From Gottfriedia luciferensis (lineage in GTDB: Bacteria > Bacillota > Bacilli > Bacillales > Bacillaceae_G), in NCBI RefSeq assembly GCF_001712755.1, contig NZ_MDKC01000036.1, forward strand, positions 62,001 to 126,000: a DNA stretch of 64,000 bases, read 5' to 3'. A program made the translations under genes and the position numbers. Under the pieces are notes generated by a model. The model saw only the letters and a program-made list of their open reading frames with translations. It had not been told where the DNA came from and did no database searches. Shown in pieces: positions 1 to 9,429 of this stretch (positions are counted from its first letter, which is position 1; every line of letters starts with the position of its first letter).

Positions 1-178
1 CATTTTTCATCGCATCTTTACCAAGTAATTGAAGAAGTGTTTTATAAGTCGAAGGGTCATCCTCTGGTATGTGTAATGACGTAAATATTGAATGAAATCC
101 ATTTTTTTTAGCTATTTCGATATATTTTTTATTCTTCTCAATATTTTTTTCAGATAAATAGATTGATATACCTAGCAT
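1..178 (-). CDS. MupG-like 6-phospho-N-acetylmuramidase (DUF871), N-terminal part, cut by window edge
   Basis: The minus strand reads from an ATG at 178 to the window edge without a stop, giving 59 residues. They start MLGISIYLSEKNIEKNKKYI and continue with a GFHSIFTSLHIPEDD stretch. This is the first beta-alpha unit of the DUF871/MupG TIM barrel and aligns well with the complete MupG at 29097-30191 (MKKLGISIYPEHSTVEKDK, GFKRIFTCLL). The family cleaves MurNAc-6-phosphate-GlcNAc in the cytoplasm during cell-wall recycling. It is therefore a second mupG-type gene; the rest of its operon lies left of the window. The start is supported by homology only, because no strong ribosome binding site is visible. 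Confidence 0.75.
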   Translation of the reverse strand, partial: MLGISIYLSEKNIEKNKKYIEIAKKNGFHSIFTSLHIPEDDPSTYKTLLQLLGKDAMKN

Positions 179-337
179 AGTCTTTCCTACTTCCTACTAT
201 TAGATTTATACTATTTGGTTATCATTTTAAACTTTCGAAATAAAAAGTCAACACAATCCATTATATACACGAAATTATATTTCATATTAAAGTAATATAT
301 TCTTAGTTTGTCTAGTGGTTTCCTATTAATCACTTAA

Positions 338-374
338 AAACAAAAAAGAAAGACAACATTAAGTTGCCTTTCTT
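338..374 (-). terminator. Intrinsic terminator of the inhA-like gene
   Basis: A 12-bp stem (346-357 with 363-374, one G-U pair in the minus-strand RNA) lies just past the stop codon at 385. It is followed on the minus strand by a U-rich run. Confidence 0.8.
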
Positions 375-384
375 AAGTTCATTA

Positions 385-2763
385 TTATTTATAAACTACG
401 ATTGATCCAACTGATTTGTCAGTAGATTGACCATTAACACGAACTTTTAAACCATAGTGTCCGATGTTACGACCAGCATCTGGTAAGAATGCATTATTAT
501 AGTCTTTGCTATCATTAAATAAAGAGATGCCTTCTTGACTTGGAGAATTCAGTTTTTCTCCTGTAGAATAAGCAATGTTATAACCTGATGTCGGATTTAG
601 TCCGAATGCTGCATCCGCTACATGGAAACGAGAACTTGCTTCAGCGCCATAGTTCCATAATAAATTCGTATCGTCGTGAGCATCAACAACACCTAAGAAT
701 CCATCACCTGGGTGAATACCTGACCAGTTTTCTGTAAAGCTATCATCAACATACCATACTACTAAACCGCCATCGTAGCTCATTAAAGAGTTTCCGCGTT
801 TAATATGAGCTAAACCTTCGTCAGCACCTTTATGGTTACGCCACTCTAATAAGTAGTAATGATTTGCATATTTATTTCCATCGAATTTTGAAAATCCTTT
901 TAATGTGAAAGGAGAAGTTGCATTTTCAGCACCATCATCAACAATTGTTGCACCATCTGCTACTACTTTAATATTATCAGCAAAGAATCCAATATTTGAA
1001 GTACCCCAGTCAGTTGCAGAACGTAAGCGAAGCTGAATTTTCTTACCTTTATATGCTGATAAATCAAAGCTTTGTGCTTCCCATCCATTTGATTTTCCAG
1101 TGAAACCAGGCATTGAATTTAAGATTGTTGGATATCCTTCAGCTACAACATCACTTCTAGTGTGAGTGTTTCCTAATGATTTCCAAGTTGCACCATTATC
1201 AGTTGAAACTTGAACAAATGCGAAATCCCATTGTTCTTCCATATCGTACCAAGCGTCAAAAGTTAATGTTGCTGAAGATTTTCCTGTTAAATCTACATTC
1301 GTTACCATGCTGTTATCCATTTCGTCTGCTTGTCCACCCCAGTATTCATAAGTGCCAGCAGCCGGTTTATTGACTGGTAAAACTTTTTTCGGTAAATTCA
1401 CTTGAACAGCTTGGTTGTTTTGGCCAAGTGGTGAATTTGCTTGATCTAATAAGAATTGAGTACCTTTTGTCGATACATCTTCCCAATTTACTACAGTTGG
1501 GTTAGTCCATTTTCCACCTAAAGTTGATTGGAAATATGATTTTGCCCAAGGAGAGAAACCTGTTGGCTCTGTTCCAGGAATTGTTCCTGCCCAAGAACCA
1601 GCTGACATGATTGACCAATATTCAACAGCTTCACCAGCACCAGAGTAAATTGTATCATACTCATCTGGTAATCCTAAATCATGACCATATTCGTGTGCAA
1701 ATACACCTGTTGCACCGTCTTCTGGCATCATTGTATAGTCATAGAATCCTGGTAAGCCACTACCAAGTCCATCTGGATCTACAAATTTAGCAGAACGGTG
1801 AGACCAAATTGCATTGTCTCCTTGTGCTCCACCGCCAGCTTCTTGTCCCATACCTGAGTGGATGATTTGAAGGTGATCAACTAAACCATCTGGCTCCCAA
1901 TAGTTACCGTCTCCATCTAAATCATGTGGATCTTCTAAATCGTAATCTTGTAAAGGAACGCCTGCAGCTTTTGCAGCAGCATAAGCATCAATTACTAATT
2001 GTTTTGATCCACCTGGTGTTACGTTATCATGTCCAGTTTTAGAATCTTTTCCGTAATATGCTGCAGTTCCTGGTACTTTTAACCAGCCATATGCTTTACC
2101 ATCAACTGTATAAGTTCCACCAGATTGTTGTTCATAATATTGTTTTTGTGAAAGGAAATTTTCTCCATTTGGACCTTTCACACCATTTTTACCAAAAATC
2201 ATATCTTCATAGTGTTGTTGAGTAAAATCTGGGTACCAGTTGTCTGTTTCATTCTTCTTAATATTGTTATGAGGTAGATCAGAAAACTCTACCATTAATG
2301 TTAAAAGTTTACCCTTCTTTTGAATACCTGGTGAAGCTGACTCTTGAACTGGATCAGGAGTACCTTTTAATTGACCATTTTTCTTACCGTTTCCGTGTAA
2401 TAGGCCATTATTGAAGTCTTTAAATTCACCGTGTTTAGCAGCATCTGCTTTTTTTACTTTGCTTGCAATTGGATCTTTTTCTGTTACTTGATCCGCTTGA
2501 CCTTTAACCGCTAAATAACTTTGTAATGCAGCTTGTTTCTGTGCTTCAGAAGCATTAGCAGAAACTACACCACGTTTAACTAATGCAGCTAATAACTTTT
2601 CGTCATTAACTAACGATAAATCTAAAGTACTTTTTGAATGCTTAGCTAATGCACTATGTACTTTACTTAAGCTTTCAGATGATGCTGTTTTTAATGGAAT
2701 CCCAGAAAATAAAGTTCCGGCAACCATTACTGATGCAAAACTAGTTACTACAAACTTGTTCAA
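385..2763 (-). CDS. inhA: Immune inhibitor A-like secreted M6 metalloprotease
   Basis: This is a secreted zinc endopeptidase of 792 aa, the usual InhA length of about 795. Residues 1-30 form a signal peptide, followed by a propeptide of about 100 residues. The M6 catalytic domain carries the HEYGHDLGLPDEY zinc-binding motif near residue 357. Upstream of it is a calcium-loop-like DLDGDGNYWEPDG stretch. The C-terminal half has the jelly-roll module typical of InhA (DNSMVTNVDLTG to ADNIKVV). The family degrades host antimicrobial and matrix proteins and is known from the Bacillus cereus group and relatives. The ATG has a strong AAGGGGGG ribosome binding site and the gene appears monocistronic. 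Control by the NprR-like receptor at 46968 is possible but unproven. Confidence 0.93.
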   Translation of the reverse strand: MNKFVVTSFASVMVAGTLFSGIPLKTASSESLSKVHSALAKHSKSTLDLSLVNDEKLLAALVKRGVVSANASEAQKQAALQSYLAVKGQADQVTEKDPIASKVKKADAAKHGEFKDFNNGLLHGNGKKNGQLKGTPDPVQESASPGIQKKGKLLTLMVEFSDLPHNNIKKNETDNWYPDFTQQHYEDMIFGKNGVKGPNGENFLSQKQYYEQQSGGTYTVDGKAYGWLKVPGTAAYYGKDSKTGHDNVTPGGSKQLVIDAYAAAKAAGVPLQDYDLEDPHDLDGDGNYWEPDGLVDHLQIIHSGMGQEAGGGAQGDNAIWSHRSAKFVDPDGLGSGLPGFYDYTMMPEDGATGVFAHEYGHDLGLPDEYDTIYSGAGEAVEYWSIMSAGSWAGTIPGTEPTGFSPWAKSYFQSTLGGKWTNPTVVNWEDVSTKGTQFLLDQANSPLGQNNQAVQVNLPKKVLPVNKPAAGTYEYWGGQADEMDNSMVTNVDLTGKSSATLTFDAWYDMEEQWDFAFVQVSTDNGATWKSLGNTHTRSDVVAEGYPTILNSMPGFTGKSNGWEAQSFDLSAYKGKKIQLRLRSATDWGTSNIGFFADNIKVVADGATIVDDGAENATSPFTLKGFSKFDGNKYANHYYLLEWRNHKGADEGLAHIKRGNSLMSYDGGLVVWYVDDSFTENWSGIHPGDGFLGVVDAHDDTNLLWNYGAEASSRFHVADAAFGLNPTSGYNIAYSTGEKLNSPSQEGISLFNDSKDYNNAFLPDAGRNIGHYGLKVRVNGQSTDKSVGSIVVYK

Positions 2764-3112
2764 AATAAGCCCCCCTTAATAATTTTCAAAGTACATTTTA
2801 ATAATATTCTAAAAATTCTTAGGATTATAGAGGGTTTTATTCATCAAATACTTACAAAATTCATAATATTTTTACAAATTTTTTAATTTACCACATAAAA
2901 GTACGTCGAATTTCGTCAGTTTTTATAACTTGCTTTTTTATAACATCTATCTTTAGTCTTATATTAATCTTTTTAACTAGTTTTTATAATTAGCACTTTA
3001 GAATTATTAAAATTGAATTAAAATATAAAATTTAAAAATAATACATGTAATTGTAACTATTTAATGTAAATTTCTCTTTTCAAATTTTGACATTTTTTTC
3101 CTTATCACTATA
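2764..3112. other. Non-coding upstream region of the inhA-like gene
   Basis: This AT-rich stretch separates the inhA-like gene from the RpiR gene upstream of it. It should hold the inhA promoter, but I see no convincing -35/-10 pair, operator or small gene. Confidence 0.4.
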
Positions 3113-3152
3113 ACAAAAAAGAAGATAAGTAAATTTTTTTTTACCTATCTTC
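3113..3152 (-). terminator. Terminator of the RpiR regulator gene
   Basis: A 12-bp stem (GAAGATAAGTAA at 3121-3132 with TTACCTATCTTC at 3141-3152, one wobble pair) is followed on the minus strand by UUUUUUGUU. Confidence 0.8.
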
Positions 3153-3168
3153 CTTGACTAGATTCAGA

Positions 3169-4023
3169 TTACCTTCTTAATTTTCCTGCTTCTTCACTAT
3201 ACTCATGAAGTTTACTAGATACTTTATTACCGATTCGATTAAAGCATATGACATATAATGAATCGATTATATTTTGTTGTGCCATTTTAGAGGCTATACT
3301 TCCTATTCGAATATCTTGTTCCATATCAGGTGTGCAAAGCTTGATATCAGCTTCCTTAAATAACGGAGACTTGCCAAGCTTTGTAATCGCAATGATCGTT
3401 GCTCCCTTTTTCTTAGCAAAGCGAGCAAGCTCTAATACATCCTTAGTTTTCCCAGAATTAGAAACAGCTACAAAAATATCGCCTTCTTCCATATGACCTA
3501 CTAAAGTGATCACCATATGGAAGTCAGGGGACATAATCGCATGGTAGCCAATTTTCCCAAATTTATATGCTCCGTCCATAGCTGATACGGCTGAACCGCC
3601 TACTCCATAAAATATAATTTTCTTAGCTTTTACAATTTCTTCGGTTGCTTTATCTAATTCTCTTTTATCTAGAGTTGATACCGTCGCTTCAATAGCCGCT
3701 TTATTTACATAAGTTACTTTATTAAATAAATCATACGGTGTGTCTTTCTTATCCATTACAGAAAAATCATTAATATTCATTTCAGCTACAGTCAAATCTC
3801 GAACTAATGCTATTTTAAAGGCTTTAAAACTACCAATTCCAATTGTTTTACAAAATCTAACAACACTTGCTTCGCTAGCTCCAGTATTGTTAGAAATATC
3901 TTTAGTCGTTAAGTTGGGGACAATTTCAGCATGCTCCATTATATAAACAGCGATTTTCTTTTCGGCTTGCGTAAATCGATCCATATAATTTTCAATTTTT
4001 GATAAGATTGTTAAATGTTTCAT
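3169..4023 (-). CDS. MurR/RpiR-family transcriptional regulator (HTH + SIS)
   Basis: The 284-aa protein has the standard two-domain RpiR layout. An N-terminal HTH_6 spans roughly residues 1-80 (SNNTGASEASVVRFCKTIG is the recognition region). A C-terminal SIS sugar-phosphate-binding domain spans about 125-260 (FYGVGGSAVSAMDGAYKF, AVSNSGKTKDV). Such regulators sense phosphosugars. The gene sits alone between two protease genes. The nearest plausible target on the same strand is the MupG-like gene at the window edge, past inhA. The ligand is unknown; MurNAc-6-P is a reasonable guess from the family and that neighbour. The ribosome binding site (AGAAAGGTG) precedes the ATG. Confidence 0.85.
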   Translation of the reverse strand: MKHLTILSKIENYMDRFTQAEKKIAVYIMEHAEIVPNLTTKDISNNTGASEASVVRFCKTIGIGSFKAFKIALVRDLTVAEMNINDFSVMDKKDTPYDLFNKVTYVNKAAIEATVSTLDKRELDKATEEIVKAKKIIFYGVGGSAVSAMDGAYKFGKIGYHAIMSPDFHMVITLVGHMEEGDIFVAVSNSGKTKDVLELARFAKKKGATIIAITKLGKSPLFKEADIKLCTPDMEQDIRIGSIASKMAQQNIIDSLYVICFNRIGNKVSSKLHEYSEEAGKLRR

Positions 4024-4159
4024 TTACTAAACACCTTTCTGCTAAAAAACATACAAAATACTATTATTCTCTATTATGAACCAAATGTTTAGAAAATCAT
4101 ATTAATAACCAAATTAATGTTGTTTTTTAGTACTTTTTACATTTAAAAACTTATAAAAA

Positions 4160-4200
4160 ATAAAAAAGTGTAGGAAAAATTCTTCCTACACTTTTTTTAT
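4160..4200 (-). terminator. Terminator of the Vpr-like protease gene
   Basis: A strong, symmetric stem (AAAGTGTAGGAA with TTCCTACACTTT) is flanked by A and T runs, immediately downstream of the protease stop codon. Confidence 0.85.
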
Positions 4201-4202
4201 CG

Positions 4203-7200
4203 TTATTGCTGTACAGTAACTGTTTGTGGTTTTACTGATACTTTAAAACCATCTTTACTAGATACATCCGCAGATATTGTATACGTACCATTTGGAACAC
4301 TTGCTTCTGGAGTCCATTTTAAATGGATTTCATTTTTATCTTGTACATCCATTGAATCAATTACATTACCATTTGCATCTTTAACATAAATTTTCCAATT
4401 TACATTGTTATTTGCAAATGCATTGATTCCTGCAGGTGTTTTTGCATTTACATTTTTATTCGGAGACACACTGAAGTAGCTAACAAGCATTCCTTCGTTA
4501 ATATAAGAAGGGTCTCCCCAAACTGTATAACTTTGGTTTAGTGCATAATCTGCTCCTAATACTACAACACTCTTAGGCTCTTCTTTTACTAGAGTAGATG
4601 TTTCACCTTGAGCCAATGGCTTATACTTGCCGTTATACCAAACAATCGCACCATTAAAGCCACTTCCAGCATCATCCGCTTTGAACGAGATTTCGTATTG
4701 TCCATTTTTAGGTGTTACTTTTATATCCGAAACAACTGGAGCAACTGAGTCAATATGCAATGGAAGTTTTACGATTTGTGGCTTAGCACCATTATAATCA
4801 AGCGTTGTTTTGATTACATAGTTATAAACGCCATCTTTCACCACTTGACCATTTTGATCTTTCAAATCCCAACCATATCCAGTATTCAAATAGTCTCTAA
4901 AAGACATAATGTTTTTACGGAATTTCCATGGCTTACCAGTATATTCACTAAAATCACCTAAGTATTGTAGTAATTCACCTTTATCATTTTCTACGTACAT
5001 TTCAGTTTTAGCTAAGTTACGTAGTACTGTAAATGATGGATATACTTCTTTCAATGGAGTATTAGGAGACATTACAATTCGATCCATATTAAAACTTCCT
5101 GTTCTTGGATCATAACCTAATGGGAATACCCCTTCTGCTCCTATTTCATCATTCCAAAGAGTTGTATAGCCTAAGAATGCATCTTTCTCATATGCTGCTG
5201 GATCAATGTTTTTTGGTTGATCCCATTTTCCATAATACCCCATGTAAGGAACTGATAACGGAACTGCTGAATCGCTATTATTTCCAGAAGGAACTAAACG
5301 TACATAACCCTCGACAAATGAACCGTCTTTTAAGCTTGATGGAAGTTGAATCTGAACATCAAGATTTTTTTCTTGTCCCGGTTTAATTTTTAATGTTTTT
5401 CCTACTGTGCTTGTTACTGTTTCACCATTTACAGTTGCCTTAGCACCTTGTACACGCTCACTTTTTAATGTTAAAAATTCTTTTGAATCTAACTTCCCAT
5501 CATTGTCTAGGTCAAATTCTTTTGTTTCTCTGCCATCTGTATATACATCTACATACACTTGATACTCTAAATCTTTTACATTCAGATTTTGAAGCGCTTC
5601 TGCATTTAATTTGAAGTGAATATTATTATTAACTTCTTTTAATGCAACTGCTCCTGCTTGCTCAAGTGGCGTTTTCTCTCTTGTCACAAGTACAGGCGTT
5701 TTAATTGCATTTTGAATTTGCATTAGACCAGAGCCTTGTACACGAGGTGAATATGGTACTTCATTATTCGTACTAGGATCTTGAATTAGTTTAGAAGTAT
5801 TCATTAAAGCAATTTTTGCTTTTAAAGCTGTACTTTCCGAATGTTTTAATCCTTTTTCATATAGTGATTGTAATACTAATGCCGAACCACCAGCAACATG
5901 TGGTGATGCCATCGATGTACCACTCATTACCTCATAGCTATTACCTGGTATCGTTGAGTAAATATTTCCTCCTGGTGCAGATATTTCAGGTTTAAAGTCT
6001 AATGTATGTGGAGCCCCATAGGAAGAAAAATATGACATCGTATTCTTATCTGGGTTATCAACATATACCCCTTTAGACGGTTTCATTTTTACAACATAAC
6101 CACTTTTAAACTTAGTAATTAATTCATTCCCTATCGCTTTACTTGTTGTAGCTGCCTGAACATTAAAATAAGGACTCCAATAAACTAATGGATAGTCGAC
6201 ATCTACATCAGCTGGAACAAGAATGATTGCTTTTGCGTTCTTTTTCTTCGCTTCAGATTGAATATAATTGTAAGTAGCATATCTTTCATTTGGTTTTGCT
6301 ATAACAATTTTTCCTGTTAAGTCAGGAAGATTTTTGAAGTCAGCCGTTTTACCTTCTCCAACATATACCATTTCATATGATTCTAATGGTGATAATACTT
6401 TTGATAGGTTAAAGTTATATTGTGATTGGTCTTGGTATGGAAGCTGTATCCCATTTTCCTCTTTTAGCGTATTCATATGTATACTTGAATTTTCATATGA
6501 AGCCACAGATATCGCAAAAGGACTTACACCTGGTTCCCCAACTGTACCAATATCCGGATTTTCAGCATATGGTTTTAAAGAAGATTGTAGCAAATTATTT
6601 TTTGTACTATAAGCAGAGTTTCCACCCGCGACGATTACAAGCGTACCTTGCTCAGTTGCTTCACGTATTACTTTTTGAATTGGATCATCTTCTTCACTAA
6701 CAAATCCTGAGTCGGTACCTAAACTCATATTAATAACATCTGCGCCCATCGTTACAGCGTGCTCGATACCTGCTATGATATCATCTTCATACGCACCACC
6801 GTTTCCGTTATCAGAGAATACTTTTTCTGCTAATAACTGAACGCCTGGAGCAATACCTTCCACACCATCATTAGACTCATCTCCGTTTGCACCTACTGTA
6901 CCAGCAACATGCATTCCATGCTCATTCCCGGCAACACGCGGAATAACATCTGTATCATGATCTGCCCAGTCATAACCTGTTGGAACTTTATCGCTATACC
7001 AAACATCTCCTACACTTGTTTCTGCAAGTTTGCTTTTAATGTTATCTTGATTCCATTTTTCTTTTGCTTTCCCTTTATCAGTGATTGTCATGTCTTTATG
7101 TGTATAGTCAATACCTGTATCGACAATTCCTACTAACAATCCTTCTCCTTGATATCCGTAACTTTGCCAAACTTTTTGAGCTTGTACTAATTCTTTACTT

Positions 7201-7712
7201 GCTCCCATTGAAGGTTGGAACTTTCTTGCAATATGTACATTCGTCACGCCTGGTGTTTGTTGAATTTCTTTTAAGTTACGATATTCTGTCTCCAAACTAA
7301 AACCATTAAATCCTTCATAAAAGCGTTGATTTATTTTAGGTACGGATCTTTCCTTTGAAATCTTTGAAATGACTTGATCTTGTTTTTCTTTAAAGCGCGC
7401 TTTTTTAGTTTGAGTAGATTCATCAGAAGTTGTTGGTTGTTCAACCTCAACGATTACGCGAACTTTTTCATTTGGTTTATAAGCATGAGCATCATTTAAA
7501 CCCTTATAACCGAATGGGTCTACAGCTTCTTCCCCAGTTTGTTTTTGTTCTTCAGCAAAAATCTTTTGACCCTGCTTTGCAATCTCATCTAAACTTGGAG
7601 CCGGCACTTGATTTTCATTTGTTCCTTCAGCAAATCCAGTTGATGTAAATAACATTGAAGCTAAAGTTGTCGTTGCAAGGACTTTGTAAGGAAAGCTTTT
7701 TTTCTTTTTCAT
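4203..7712 (-). CDS. vpr: Vpr-like cell-envelope/secreted subtilisin-family (S8) protease with PA domain
   Basis: The 1169-aa precursor starts with a signal peptide ending near TGFAEG. An I9-type propeptide spans about residues 65-165. The S8 catalytic triad lies in GIVDTGIDYTHKD (Asp, about 197), NEHGMHVAGTVG (His, about 262) and SGTSMASPHVAGG (Ser, about 597). A protease-associated insert occupies about 430-540. Beyond the catalytic domain are Fn3/FlgD-like beta domains. A textbook EF-hand loop, DLDNDGKLDSKE, lies near residue 734. B. subtilis Vpr is about 806 aa, so this form is longer and nearer lactocepin-type enzymes. No LPXTG anchor is visible. It probably works in bulk extracellular protein degradation. 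Confidence 0.9.
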   Translation of the reverse strand: MKKKKSFPYKVLATTTLASMLFTSTGFAEGTNENQVPAPSLDEIAKQGQKIFAEEQKQTGEEAVDPFGYKGLNDAHAYKPNEKVRVIVEVEQPTTSDESTQTKKARFKEKQDQVISKISKERSVPKINQRFYEGFNGFSLETEYRNLKEIQQTPGVTNVHIARKFQPSMGASKELVQAQKVWQSYGYQGEGLLVGIVDTGIDYTHKDMTITDKGKAKEKWNQDNIKSKLAETSVGDVWYSDKVPTGYDWADHDTDVIPRVAGNEHGMHVAGTVGANGDESNDGVEGIAPGVQLLAEKVFSDNGNGGAYEDDIIAGIEHAVTMGADVINMSLGTDSGFVSEEDDPIQKVIREATEQGTLVIVAGGNSAYSTKNNLLQSSLKPYAENPDIGTVGEPGVSPFAISVASYENSSIHMNTLKEENGIQLPYQDQSQYNFNLSKVLSPLESYEMVYVGEGKTADFKNLPDLTGKIVIAKPNERYATYNYIQSEAKKKNAKAIILVPADVDVDYPLVYWSPYFNVQAATTSKAIGNELITKFKSGYVVKMKPSKGVYVDNPDKNTMSYFSSYGAPHTLDFKPEISAPGGNIYSTIPGNSYEVMSGTSMASPHVAGGSALVLQSLYEKGLKHSESTALKAKIALMNTSKLIQDPSTNNEVPYSPRVQGSGLMQIQNAIKTPVLVTREKTPLEQAGAVALKEVNNNIHFKLNAEALQNLNVKDLEYQVYVDVYTDGRETKEFDLDNDGKLDSKEFLTLKSERVQGAKATVNGETVTSTVGKTLKIKPGQEKNLDVQIQLPSSLKDGSFVEGYVRLVPSGNNSDSAVPLSVPYMGYYGKWDQPKNIDPAAYEKDAFLGYTTLWNDEIGAEGVFPLGYDPRTGSFNMDRIVMSPNTPLKEVYPSFTVLRNLAKTEMYVENDKGELLQYLGDFSEYTGKPWKFRKNIMSFRDYLNTGYGWDLKDQNGQVVKDGVYNYVIKTTLDYNGAKPQIVKLPLHIDSVAPVVSDIKVTPKNGQYEISFKADDAGSGFNGAIVWYNGKYKPLAQGETSTLVKEEPKSVVVLGADYALNQSYTVWGDPSYINEGMLVSYFSVSPNKNVNAKTPAGINAFANNNVNWKIYVKDANGNVIDSMDVQDKNEIHLKWTPEASVPNGTYTISADVSSKDGFKVSVKPQTVTVQQ

Positions 7713-8362
7713 CTTTAATCTCCTCTACAATAAACTTTAATGTTCTGAATCTATTAAAAATAGATTCAACCAAACTGATTTAATTAATTGCTAATGCTTT
7801 ACTAAGAAACTTGATACTAGTTTAATTTTAATTACGTTGCCCCTATAATCATATTGGGTTATTCAACCGGACTTTTGGCATATTCAATTTGGAGAGAACT
7901 TAAAGAATTCAAGTAGAAAAAAAGTGGATTTTGACATATTCAGTCGAGGATGTTCGAAAAAATTTTATTAACTTGGGAAAATTGTATTAATTAGGTTATG
8001 ACAAATTGTAGTTATATTAGTTTGTATTAGATAAAAAAAGCATTTTGCCATTTTCAATTGGGGTCATTATTTTATGAATAGGTAAAAATATGCTATTAAA
8101 AGTAATCTGAACAATCAGATTTTACCATCTTTACGACAAACTTCTACTTATTTTCCACCTGAACATTGGAAGGTTTGGTAAGTTGATAGATAATGAAGCA
8201 TTTTTGTGTAAAAATTGTTTTTAGCTTATCAATGAAGTAGATTTCAGAAAAAAATACTTCAATATAGGAAGTATTTCAATGGTATCAGATGCACTTTGAT
8301 TGTTTTGGATGTACTTTTTGGTTATGCTTTTGTTTTAATTGCTGTTTATTTGAGGTTCCAAG

Positions 8363-8670
8363 ATTTTAATTGCCATTTCCCATTTTTAATTGCGATTACA
8401 CGAATTTATTTGCCATTTCCCATTTTTAATTGTGATTACACGAATTTATTTGCCATTCCTCATTTTTAATTGTGATTAACGAATCTATTTGCCATTTCCC
8501 ATTTTTAATTGCGATTACATGAATTTATTTGCCATTCCTCATTTTTAATTGTGATTACACGAATTTATTTGCCATTTCCCATTTTTAATTGTGATTACAC
8601 GAATTTATTTGCCATTTCCCATTTTTAATTGCGATTACACGAATTTATTTGCCATTTCCAATTTTTAATT
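8363..8670. repeat. 40-bp tandem repeat array, about 7.5 copies
   Basis: The unit GAATTTATTTGCCATTTCCC plus ATTTTTAATTGTGATTACAC repeats head to tail. Full units are at 8402-8441, 8442-8480 (39 bp), 8481-8520, 8521-8560, 8561-8600 and 8601-8640, with partial units at both ends. Copies differ at only a few positions (C/T in TTGYGATTAC, CCC/CTC). Period 40 is not a multiple of three and no reading frame runs through it, so it is non-coding. It lies in a gene-free region of about 1.1 kb (7713-8821). That region also has scattered TTTTG-CATATTCA-like fragments near 7873, 7930 and 8044 that may be decayed relatives. Confidence 0.9.
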
Positions 8671-8821
8671 CCTCCCCTAACGATTAATACAATTTCCCAT
8701 CTCAAAAAATCAGAATTTTTCATACAATTTACAATTCTTAGTTTGTTAAATTACCTTTTTTTGGATAGAATGGATTTGTAGGCTTTTAAAGTCTTAATAC
8801 ATAACATTAGGAGTGAAAAAA

Positions 8822-9244
8822 ATGCCAATCGATGTTTATTTAAATTTTAATGGTAATACACGTGAAGCAGTTGAATTCTATGCGTCTGTATTTAACACAG
8901 AAACACCAAAAATTATGACTTTCGGTGAAGCACCCCCAAATCCAGAATACCCACTACCTGAAGAAGCGAAAAATTTAGTTATGCATACTAGACTGAACAT
9001 TAGCGGTAGCAATGTTATGTTCTCTGATACTTTCCCTGGTTTCCCTTTTAACCAAGGTAATAATATTCATTTATCTTTTTTAAGTGAGGACTTAGAAGAA
9101 CTTAGATCTGTCTTTACTAAATTAAGTGATGGCGGTAAAGTAGAAATGGAACTTCAAGAAACATTTTGGAGTAAAGCTTATGGTAGCCTAACAGATAAAT
9201 TCGGGATTCATTGGATGTTTAATCACGGTACTGGTGAATTTTAA
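8822..9244 (+). CDS. VOC-superfamily (PhnB/glyoxalase-like) protein
   Basis: This 140-aa protein begins MPIDVYLNFNGNTREAVEFY, the typical opening of PhnB-like VOC proteins. Two beta-alpha-beta-beta-beta repeats follow; the second ends WSKAYGSLTDKFGIHWMFN. Members bind metals and small molecules, but the substrate cannot be read from sequence. The longest frame starts with GTG at 8813, directly against the AGGAG motif (8808-8812). The ATG at 8822 has the right spacing of 9 nt and is preferred. The gene is monocistronic with its own terminator. Confidence 0.85.
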   Translation: MPIDVYLNFNGNTREAVEFYASVFNTETPKIMTFGEAPPNPEYPLPEEAKNLVMHTRLNISGSNVMFSDTFPGFPFNQGNNIHLSFLSEDLEELRSVFTKLSDGGKVEMELQETFWSKAYGSLTDKFGIHWMFNHGTGEF

Positions 9245-9252
9245 ATTATAGA

Positions 9253-9300
9253 TAAAAAAAGGAAATGAACCCTGTTAATAGGATTCATTTCCTTTTTTTA
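9253..9300 (+). terminator. Terminator of the VOC gene
   Basis: A long stem pairs AAAAAAAGGAAATGAA with TTCATTTCCTTTTTTT, ending in a T run. Confidence 0.85.
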
Positions 9301-9429
9301 CATATTTCTACTACACTTCCTCATTTGAGAAATCTCTCATCTTGCTCCTAACTCTATATTTCTTTTCATTCAGAATATTTACTATATAATAAAGTATATT
9401 TCTAGTTCTCTAAAAGTAGGTGAAATTTT

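Noticed and set aside
1176-1373. Plus-strand frames antisense to the protease, kinase, PTS and transporter genes
   Set aside because: They have no start signals, no recognisable protein features, and are fully explained by conserved genes on the opposite strand.
8363-8670. Possible CRISPR array
   Set aside because: The 40-bp units are contiguous with no unique spacers and no cas genes are nearby.
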